Shown here in pieces: positions 8,150 to 13,960 of a stretch of 64,000 bases of DNA. Each line of letters starts with the position of its first letter. Within the stretch, counting starts at the first letter, position 1. Source of the stretch: JAKAGZ01 sp035266865. GTDB lineage: Bacteria > Bacteroidota > Ignavibacteria > Ignavibacteriales > Ignavibacteriaceae. Location: positions 14,987 through 78,986 of the forward strand of contig DATFMR010000098.1 of assembly GCA_035266865.1 (NCBI GenBank), given 5' to 3'. A program made the position numbers and the translations under genes. Under the pieces are notes generated by a model. That model did not search any database and was not told the origin of the DNA. It worked only from the letters and a program-made list of their open reading frames with translations.

Positions 8150-8533
8150 TTAATTAATAATTAAATGCGAATGAAGAGTTTCGAGCAATTGATCTTTTTC
8201 ATAGGGCTTTATTAAAACATTGCTGAAACCCAGTTCTTTTAAATACTGAATATCCTCAGTGTAGGAATTTCCAGCTACAACAATTATCGGAATAGATTTG
8301 TATTTTTTTATTTCTCTCAGAGTAAACATTAAATCTATTCTGCTGGTTTCGGTAGAACGATCAATATTTATTGTTATTGCCGAATAGTTATATTCTGCAA
8401 CAAGTTTTTCGGCTTCTTTTATTGATACAGCTACATGACAGAAAAATAAACCTTCAACATATTCCTGAATCAGCAAAGGGCTATCAAGTTTATCATCTAC
8501 CAGTAGCAAATAGGGTAAATTTGATGTATTCAT
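8150..8533 (-). CDS. Stand-alone receiver-domain protein with phosphoacceptor Asp replaced
   Basis: A 127-residue CheY-like single-domain protein. The fold-defining features are present: LLLVDD with acidic pair D13-D14, and VLIKPYE with the conserved Lys-Pro near the C-terminus. At the third strand, where the phosphorylated Asp should stand (pattern YxxIxxD), this protein has YSAITIN, so Asn56 replaces Asp. The Thr/Ser of strand 4 is also altered (IIVVAGNS, Ala in its place). It is therefore probably a pseudo-receiver that does not accept phosphate by the normal route. A GGGGAG ribosome binding site supports the start. It is a single gene between two long gaps; its partner kinase or output is not evident. 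Confidence 0.78.
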   Translation of the reverse strand: MNTSNLPYLLLVDDKLDSPLLIQEYVEGLFFCHVAVSIKEAEKLVAEYNYSAITINIDRSTETSRIDLMFTLREIKKYKSIPIIVVAGNSYTEDIQYLKELGFSNVLIKPYEKDQLLETLHSHLIIN

Positions 8534-8859
8534 TTTCTCCCCGTTTTCTTTTAGGCTGAGTGGAATCTAACCCAAATTCTGGCAAATCCCAAACCGTTTA
8601 CTAACTGAAACCTGCCGTTGGATAACTCAAATGACACAAATCTGGGAAAACAGGACCGAAACCGCGCGAATTCAGGTTTAAAGCATATTCGGAAGAGACG
8701 CTCAAATTTCACCCAAAAGAGGGAAGTTGCAGGCCGATATGAGGCAAATATAAATAAGAAAATTAATTGACGGGACAGACCTTTCAGGGGAGAGGTTATC
8801 CCGATTCATTTAATACTTTTAAAATAGTAACTGTTAATTAACCAAAAATATAATTAAAG
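8534..8859. other. 326-bp intergenic stretch, no gene seen
   Basis: Divergent region between the pseudo-receiver gene and the 121-aa gene. It is slightly richer in G+C than its surroundings around 8640-8720. The only structure noticed is a distant 7-bp inverted pair, AAACCTG near 8608 and CAGGTTT near 8673. I see no coding frame and no known RNA family. Confidence 0.4.
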
Positions 8860-9225
8860 ATGAAATCACATACCAGAAGAGCGGTTGCACTAATATCTGC
8901 TACTATTATCAATAAACAGACATATTCTTTAATACAGAATATTGAAAATTATGAATTTCATAAACTTTCGTGCAATATCCTTCCTACAATGATTGATGCC
9001 TATGATGATGAAATGAAATGTTTTATAAAGGGGAACATTAAAGAAGATAAGATTTCTATTTACCATTTCGGTAATGCCAATTATATTGATCTAAAAATAA
9101 ATAATAATCACTTTGAAGGTTTTGATTATGATTCAGTAACTGATTTTACAGGGGACTTGAACGACGATCAAATTTCGTTAAATGATCATGAATACCAAAA
9201 GGTTTTTGAGTATTTAGTGAAATAG
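8860..9225 (+). CDS. Hypothetical protein, unrecognised
   Basis: A 121-residue soluble, acidic protein with no signal peptide, no membrane segment and no motif I recognise. The C-terminal half is rich in Asp and Asn (several D-x-D groupings between about 75 and 110). The N-terminal RRAVALISATIINKQTY segment is hydrophobic but too short and polar for a membrane helix. The ribosome binding site is weak and the gene stands alone between long A+T-rich gaps. It could be a lineage-specific orphan; coding potential rests mainly on the length of the open frame. Confidence 0.5.
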   Translation: MKSHTRRAVALISATIINKQTYSLIQNIENYEFHKLSCNILPTMIDAYDDEMKCFIKGNIKEDKISIYHFGNANYIDLKINNNHFEGFDYDSVTDFTGDLNDDQISLNDHEYQKVFEYLVK

Positions 9226-9344
9226 TAGGAATATTTGTTAAATCTATTTCATATTTAATGACCAGTGCTTTCAACTAAGACAGATACAAGAGAAAGATTT
9301 AAATAAACAAGATAATCTTGATTATTAAAATGGGACTTATAATA

Positions 9345-9367
9345 TTTTGATTATATACAAATCAAAA
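9345..9367. repeat. Perfect inverted repeat TTTTGATT-7-AATCAAAA
   Basis: Eight-base arms TTTTGATT (9345-9352) and AATCAAAA (9360-9367) separated by ATATACA. It could be an operator or a weak RNA hairpin; no T-run follows on either strand, so it is not a standard terminator. Confidence 0.45.
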
Positions 9368-9480
9368 GAAATTTTATTAAACTACATTAAAAGAGCATTA
9401 AAGTAATAATTAAATTGACAATATTATTCCAGATTTTTAGCTTCAAGTTTTTCAACAAAGTCCATTCACACCTTCAATAT

Positions 9481-9519
9481 TCCTTAATATTAAATAATAT
9501 TATTAAATTAAGGATTTTT
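9481..9519 (+). terminator. Weak candidate terminator
   Basis: TCCTTAAT (9481-9488) pairs with ATTAAGGA (9507-9514), followed by TTTTT. The stem has few G-C pairs, the loop is 18 nt, and it lies about 250 bp after the nearest plus-strand gene, so the call is tentative. Confidence 0.3.
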
Positions 9520-9658
9520 AGACAACCGACAGTTTGGTTTTGAAATATAGCAATATTAATATCATTTTAAGGATAAAATTTATTCATTAGTAAAAATTTC
9601 AAATAAAATAATTAACTTCTACATAGTATTTATTTTAAATATTTTAATAAGCAATAAT

Positions 9659-10390
9659 ATGTTTATGAAAAAAAGTACAAAAGTATTTTTATCCTTATTT
9701 TATATTGTTTTTACAATTTCCGGATTTTCCCAGGATATTGCTAATAAAGAAAGCAGGGGAACAAGAACGATATTCCTGATCCGGCACGGCGAATATTCCT
9801 CCCAAATGGACAATAAATCGGATGCAGGAAAAAGACTCACTCCTCTCGGAATTGCACAAGCCAGGTTGGTTTCTGCAAGGTTAAAAGCAATGAATACAAA
9901 ATTCAATTCTCTTATCAGCAGCACTATGACAAGAGCAAGGGAAACAGCGGAAGTTATAAACCGTGATTTCCCGGAAATGAAGCTCGAACAATCTGATCTA
10001 ATAAGAGAATGCACTCCGCCTACGTGGAGAAATGATATTATGGCGGACAGAGATTCAACAGATATTGGTTGTGTCGAAAATCTAGAAAGAGCATTCAAAA
10101 AATACTTTGTCCCTTCTCCGGATGGTAAAGATCGTAATGATATAATAGTCTGCCACGGAAATGTGATTAGATATTTTGTGACAAAGGTATTAAAAGTCGA
10201 TGAAATGTCGTGGTTGCAGATGAGTATTTCCAATTGCAGTTTGACAATCGTAAGGATCTTACCCGATGAAAGAATGAAACTGGATGTATTCAGCGATTAC
10301 GGACACATTCCGGAAAATATGAGAACATTTACGGGCGGCGAGAATAAGTCAAAAGAGCTATTGATAAATAAGGAGAATATCCACCACTAA
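9659..10390 (+). CDS. Exported histidine phosphatase (phosphoglycerate-mutase superfamily)
   Basis: A periplasmic or secreted branch-1 histidine phosphatase. It has a signal peptide at about 1-24 (basic MKKS, a hydrophobic run, then SGFSQ). The catalytic RHGE motif is at 42-45 with nucleophile His43; TRARETA near 92-98 supplies the second Arg; the second catalytic His is His166 in VCHGNVIRYF. The pattern is nearest to PGAM5/SixA-like protein or sugar-phosphate phosphatases rather than glycolytic mutase. An alternative start is the second ATG at 9665, which would remove two residues. It is a single-gene unit. The export signal makes an extracytoplasmic phosphoester the likely substrate (inference). 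Confidence 0.82.
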   Translation: MFMKKSTKVFLSLFYIVFTISGFSQDIANKESRGTRTIFLIRHGEYSSQMDNKSDAGKRLTPLGIAQARLVSARLKAMNTKFNSLISSTMTRARETAEVINRDFPEMKLEQSDLIRECTPPTWRNDIMADRDSTDIGCVENLERAFKKYFVPSPDGKDRNDIIVCHGNVIRYFVTKVLKVDEMSWLQMSISNCSLTIVRILPDERMKLDVFSDYGHIPENMRTFTGGENKSKELLINKENIHH

Positions 10391-10458
10391 AATTCATTTA
10401 CTAATTCCGTCTAGTCCATCAGATTAAAACCTTCAAAACTGCCAAATTTTCAATTTTG

Positions 10459-10482
10459 CTCCGTATTAATACTGATTCCTTT
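10459..10482 (+). promoter_or_regulatory. Palindromic box, copy 3, upstream of the two-component operon
   Basis: CTCCGTATTAATACTGATTC followed by C and a T-run, identical over 20 bases to copies 2 and 4. It lies 52 bp upstream of the start of the 76-aa gene that opens the kinase/regulator operon. The palindrome GTATTAATAC suits binding by a dimeric regulator; the NarL-type regulator encoded in this operon is the obvious candidate (inference). Confidence 0.6.
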
Positions 10483-10534
10483 TACATATATGAGTAATAT
10501 ATTTTACAGACTTAATTATCCAAGGGAGTGAAGT

Positions 10535-10765
10535 ATGAGAGAGTTTATAATTAAAAAACAACTGGAGCATTTTATTTTGGATAAATTTGTTAATTTCGAG
10601 GAGTATCAGGATAAGTTTTACTTGAAAAAGAGAATCCAGGAAATTGTACCCGGGAAAAATGATGATATAGTGTACCGGGCGATTGAAGAGGCAAATACCG
10701 TTTTAAAACCGCCGCGGAAAAGAACTGATTACATCAGAGTATTGCTGGAGAATCTTCAAATTTAA
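10535..10765 (+). CDS. Small hypothetical protein leading the kinase operon
   Basis: A 76-residue, basic, probably helical protein of unrecognised family, with no signal peptide or membrane segment. A strong AAGGGAG ribosome binding site precedes the ATG. It is 16 nt upstream of the sensor-kinase gene, so the two are very likely cotranscribed. The sequence has a helix-rich look (IIKKQLEHFILDKF, RAIEEANTVL), but no helix-turn-helix or zinc motif is visible. A role as an accessory or anti-activator protein for the kinase is possible but unproven. Confidence 0.6.
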   Translation: MREFIIKKQLEHFILDKFVNFEEYQDKFYLKKRIQEIVPGKNDDIVYRAIEEANTVLKPPRKRTDYIRVLLENLQI

Positions 10766-10781
10766 TTTGGAAAAATTCTAA

Positions 10782-11948
10782 ATGAATTTTGATAGTCTTA
10801 TAGATATTTTTTTTGACGCAAATAACCCAATATTTTTCGCACTCTTATTTACTTTTATTTTAGCGATTACTTTTTATCTGATTCACAAGTATGTACGCCT
10901 TCCTGATATACAAAAGCATAAGCTCGAACTAAATGAAGCCGAATTAAGAAATGCGCGCGTTATGGCAATGTTCGCAGAGCTTGATCCTGATCCTTTGATA
11001 AGAATTGACCCGGATGGAATAATAATAAAAACCAATGATGCCGCAAAAAGATTTTTTGAAAATCCTGTAACTGAAAACACAAATATTAATAAAATTTTAC
11101 CGGGTATAGATTTTTCAATTTACGATTTTGTTTACGGAGATAAATCTGAAATAATTTATAACAAAATAGGGGAGAGATATTATTCAATATCAATAAAAGG
11201 AATTTCATATCTGCATATTGCACAGCTTTACTTTAATGACCTAACAGATAGAATAAAATTTGAAAAGGAATTAAAATTATCACAGGAACAACTGAAAGAA
11301 TTGATTAATTATGAACAGAATATGATTGAGGACGAGCGAAAAAGACTTGCAATGGAACTTCACGATGGAATCGGACAGGATCTGGTTGTAATGAAAATGA
11401 GCGCTTCAAATGCGCTTGAAAAAGCAAAGAACAATGAAGATATTCAGTATTATAAAAAGCTCTTAAATTCACTGGATAATACAATTAATAATTTAAAAGG
11501 TGTTTTGTACGATCTGAAACCGAGAGTACTTGAGGAACTTGGATTAGAAGCAGCAATTAAGACAATGAGCAAAAAAATTACTGCCGAATCAGGTATTACA
11601 AGCCACGTAAATTTTAGTGGCTTAAATGAGAGGCTTGATGAAAAACAGGAAACGACCATTTACAGAATAGTTCAGGAAGCCTTAAATAATATTGTAAAAC
11701 ATTCTGGGGCTAAAGAATATGATATAAACCTGTTTTCCAGGGATGGGAAAATTAAAATAATAATTTCAGATGACGGCACCGGGTTCGAAACGGAAGGGAA
11801 TAACTTTTCTACTTCCGGATTTGGCCTGAGAGGAATTAAAGAAAGGGTTGAAAATAATCAGGGTACTTTCAATATTGAATCTTCAAAAGACTCAGGCACA
11901 GAAATTATGGTTGAACTGCCTAAGAGAGAGAAGCAAAATGAAAAATGA
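10782..11948 (+). CDS. Membrane-anchored sensor histidine kinase (HisKA_3 / NarX-DegS type)
   Basis: A 388-residue two-component sensor. One membrane helix lies at about 17-38. A PAS-like domain (about 57-150) follows in the cytoplasm, then a short coiled linker. The HisKA_3 dimerisation domain carries ERKRLAMELHDGIGQD with phosphorylated His194. The HATPase domain shows the N-box region VQEALNNIVKHSGA near 295-310, DDGTGF and FGLRGIKERV. There is no periplasmic sensory domain, so the signal is probably cytoplasmic or membrane-borne. It overlaps the response regulator by 11 nt, which makes the pairing secure. Confidence 0.93.
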   Translation: MNFDSLIDIFFDANNPIFFALLFTFILAITFYLIHKYVRLPDIQKHKLELNEAELRNARVMAMFAELDPDPLIRIDPDGIIIKTNDAAKRFFENPVTENTNINKILPGIDFSIYDFVYGDKSEIIYNKIGERYYSISIKGISYLHIAQLYFNDLTDRIKFEKELKLSQEQLKELINYEQNMIEDERKRLAMELHDGIGQDLVVMKMSASNALEKAKNNEDIQYYKKLLNSLDNTINNLKGVLYDLKPRVLEELGLEAAIKTMSKKITAESGITSHVNFSGLNERLDEKQETTIYRIVQEALNNIVKHSGAKEYDINLFSRDGKIKIIISDDGTGFETEGNNFSTSGFGLRGIKERVENNQGTFNIESSKDSGTEIMVELPKREKQNEK

Positions 11949-12624
11949 AAAAAACATAAGAATTTTACTTGGTGATGATCATTCGTTATTGAGAGAAGGA
12001 ATTACCAGCATACTACAGAACGAAAAAGATCTATTTATCGTGGGAGAAGCTGAAAACGGCGTTGAACTAGTAGATAAATATTTTAAGCTAAAACCGGATA
12101 TAGTTATTACGGATATTACAATGCCTAAAATGTCCGGAACAGATGCTTCTAAAAAGATAAAAAGAAAAGAACCGGAGGCTAAAATTCTTTTCTTATCGAT
12201 GCACGAAGGTGAAGAATACATTTATTACACTTATAAAGCAGGGGGTTCGGGACTTGTTAACAAAAATATAATTAAGGGAGAGCTCATTTTTGCTATAAGG
12301 AAAGTCCTTAACGGTGAGTTTTATTTTGGCCCGGATATAGATTCAAATATTTTAGGTAAAATTATTGAAAGCTACAGCAGCGATTATAATTATTTAAAGA
12401 ATAAATACAATTTAGATATTTCAGAAAGAGAGGTTGATGTATTGCATTTAATAGGAGATGGCTTATCAAGCACAGAAATTGCTGATAAACTAGGAGTAGG
12501 GAAAAGGACAATAGATACTCACAGGATAAACCTTATGCAGAAATTAAATTTAAAAAACCTTCCGGCACTTATCAGGTTTGCAGTAAATTTTAACCAGGAA
12601 TTTAAAGACAAACCTACTCACTAA
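11938..12624 (+). CDS. NarL/FixJ-family response regulator
   Basis: The DNA-binding partner of the upstream kinase. The receiver domain (about 1-125) has acidic pair D13-D14, phosphoacceptor Asp59 in VITDITMP, Ser87 and the conserved Lys109. The C-terminal LuxR-type helix-turn-helix (about 158-218) reads SEREVDVLHLIGDGLSSTEI and continues ADKLGVGKRTIDTHR. I placed the start at ATG 11938, not 90 nt upstream, because the receiver begins directly after it and AAGAGAGAG precedes it. The stop codon overlaps an 18-bp inverted repeat. The palindromic boxes upstream of this operon and of the following gene are its likely targets (inference). Confidence 0.94.
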   Translation: MKNEKNIRILLGDDHSLLREGITSILQNEKDLFIVGEAENGVELVDKYFKLKPDIVITDITMPKMSGTDASKKIKRKEPEAKILFLSMHEGEEYIYYTYKAGGSGLVNKNIIKGELIFAIRKVLNGEFYFGPDIDSNILGKIIESYSSDYNYLKNKYNLDISEREVDVLHLIGDGLSSTEIADKLGVGKRTIDTHRINLMQKLNLKNLPALIRFAVNFNQEFKDKPTH

Positions 12625-12638
12625 GTAGTAATACTTAG
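12621..12638. repeat. Inverted repeat CTAAGTA-4-TACTTAG over the regulator stop codon
   Basis: Perfect 7-bp arms, 12621-12627 and 12632-12638, with a 4-nt spacer. The TAA stop of the response regulator (12622-12624) is inside the left arm. The right half TAATACTTAG repeats the end of box copy 1. It may be a regulator site; it lacks a T-run, so it is not a terminator. Confidence 0.45.
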
Positions 12639-12706
12639 GCAACTGATATAGTAACTTTAAATATGCTCATTTTGGGCTACAATCAACGATTTTAAAATTT
12701 AACACA

Positions 12707-12730
12707 CTCCGTATTAATACTGATTCATTT
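12707..12730 (+). promoter_or_regulatory. Palindromic box, copy 4, upstream of the secreted-protein gene
   Basis: CTCCGTATTAATACTGATTC followed by A and a T-run. It lies 69 bp upstream of the ATG at 12800, comparable to the 52 bp spacing of copy 3 from its gene. Identity over 20 bases with copies 2 and 3 in an otherwise divergent intergenic region argues for selection. Confidence 0.6.
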
Positions 12731-12799
12731 TCTAAGCTTATCCAATAGATTCATCATGGCTTAAATAACTATTTTCCTAACAAATAAAGGAAAACGGCC

Positions 12800-13237
12800 A
12801 TGAATCACACCTTTAAGACAACCGCATTTTTTCTATTCTTTTTTCTTTTCTCCACCGGCACATCGTTCAGCCAGAATTACGGACAGATATTTTCTAAATC
12901 GGAAGCAAACCAGGATTTTGGAGCAGTAACAAGTACAATAACAATTACTACTTCACAGCTTCAAAACGTTTTAAATAAAACTGCAAATGTTTTGATGTTT
13001 AGAATTAAAGATAGTAATTTATTGGTGCTCGGAGATGATAGGAATGTTTTGTATGGTTCTACCGAATCAATTCCTCCGGCAGATGTTTACAAAGTTTACA
13101 GTAAATCTAAAATTAATGAATTAATTAAATCCGGCGGAACAAATACAGTATTCATTGAACAGAGAGAGAATGCATTAACAATTACAATTGGAGAATACAC
13201 TTTAGAAATGGGTGCGGATTGTCCTCCATGGTGTTAA
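12800..13237 (+). CDS. Secreted small protein with C-terminal Cys pair, unknown function
   Basis: A 145-residue protein with a good signal peptide (about 1-24: HTFKTTA, a Phe-rich hydrophobic run, then SFSQ). The mature part is Thr/Ser-rich, with strand-like segments (TSTITITTSQL, NALTITIGEYTLEMG). It ends in DCPPWC, with a Cys as the last residue. The C-x-x-x-C arrangement could bind a metal or form a disulfide; it is not the spacing of thioredoxin. I do not recognise the family. An AAAGGAAA ribosome binding site precedes the ATG and a palindromic box lies 69 bp upstream. It is followed after 7 nt by a polytopic membrane protein, probably its partner. Confidence 0.68.
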   Translation: MNHTFKTTAFFLFFFLFSTGTSFSQNYGQIFSKSEANQDFGAVTSTITITTSQLQNVLNKTANVLMFRIKDSNLLVLGDDRNVLYGSTESIPPADVYKVYSKSKINELIKSGGTNTVFIEQRENALTITIGEYTLEMGADCPPWC

Positions 13238-13244
13238 TAATTTT

Positions 13245-13823
13245 ATGACATTTGAATATTTAGCAACTTATTTAAACTCATTTGCATATATTCTTCCGCC
13301 ATTCCGTCAATATGGCGGAAGATATTTCATTTATTTTGTTGTACTTGCGTTGGGAAATCCATTCATAGTTCTTCTTGCAGAAACCAACCACATAAATCCC
13401 AACTATTCAATTTGCATGGTAGCATGGGCAGCATTTGTATCAATTATTGATAAAAAATGGATAAAAGAGAGAGCCCTATACTTCATAATTTTGACCTTGT
13501 TATTATATTTCGGAGTATTCTATTTAGAACATACAGTTGTACGAATTATAATCATAACTCTTAATTTTTTTATATTGTTTCATTTTATAAAAGAAGCAGC
13601 CAAATATTATGGTGAAAATTATTCGCTTCATTCCGGATTCTTTATTCTTGCATTATATGAAATTGGCATAATTTCAAAATTATACCTTATTGTAAGCAAC
13701 ATTAAGCTGGGAGTAGCTTATTTCTACCTGACCGATCTTTTTGAAATACTTATAGCAATTTTCTTCACTTTTTATAAAGTCGAAAATTCACCAATAATCA
13801 GGTTTAAAAAAGTTGAAAAGTGA
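13245..13823 (+). CDS. Polytopic membrane protein, unknown function
   Basis: A 192-residue membrane protein with about six helices, including segments near 27-45, 52-68, 79-95, 97-118, 130-148 and 160-180. The N-terminus MTFEYLATYLNSF is amphipathic. No transporter or enzyme motif is recognisable. I placed the start at ATG 13245, which lies 7 nt after the stop of the secreted-protein gene; the ATG further upstream would overlap that gene and add a polar tail. Position and spacing suggest a two-gene operon under the copy-4 box. Confidence 0.65.
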   Translation: MTFEYLATYLNSFAYILPPFRQYGGRYFIYFVVLALGNPFIVLLAETNHINPNYSICMVAWAAFVSIIDKKWIKERALYFIILTLLLYFGVFYLEHTVVRIIIITLNFFILFHFIKEAAKYYGENYSLHSGFFILALYEIGIISKLYLIVSNIKLGVAYFYLTDLFEILIAIFFTFYKVENSPIIRFKKVEK

Positions 13824-13910
13824 AAATACACATTTGCCCCCATAATTGAATAATATCAATAATACAAGCTTAATAATTATTTCTGGATTTTATTAATAAG
13901 AATTATTCTT

Positions 13911-13918
13911 TAGTTTTG
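13911..13918 (+). promoter_or_regulatory. Possible Bacteroidota-type -7 promoter element of purF
   Basis: TAGTTTTG fits the Bacteroidota -7 consensus TAnnTTTG and lies 42 bp before the purF start codon. The matching upstream TTG element is not clear, so this is only suggestive. Confidence 0.25.
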
Positions 13919-13960
13919 TAGAAACCTTTCTATATTAATTTAATTATTGCCGATTATATA

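Larger units (their letters stand above)
9226..9658. other. 433-bp A+T-rich intergenic stretch
   Basis: Very A+T-rich and without any coding frame I would accept. It contains an 8-bp perfect inverted repeat (9345-9367) and an A+T-only hairpin followed by T residues (9481-9519). The promoter of the phosphatase gene at 9659 should lie in the last 100 bp, but no clear element can be read. Confidence 0.45.

Noticed and set aside
8008..8157. A 49-codon open frame with a protein-like composition between box copy 2 and the receiver gene
   Set aside because: There is no start codon in the frame and an in-frame stop lies just upstream, so it is not annotated as a gene; it is reported only as a possible remnant.
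9700..10233. A 177-codon minus-strand frame inside the histidine phosphatase gene
   Set aside because: It is the antisense shadow of a gene with clear RHGE and VCHGNV motifs; it has no matching motif of its own.
4693..13960. Direct repeat of the tRNA-Pro 3' end marking an integration boundary
   Set aside because: No second copy of the T-arm/acceptor sequence was seen around the right end of the accessory block, and no integrase gene is present.
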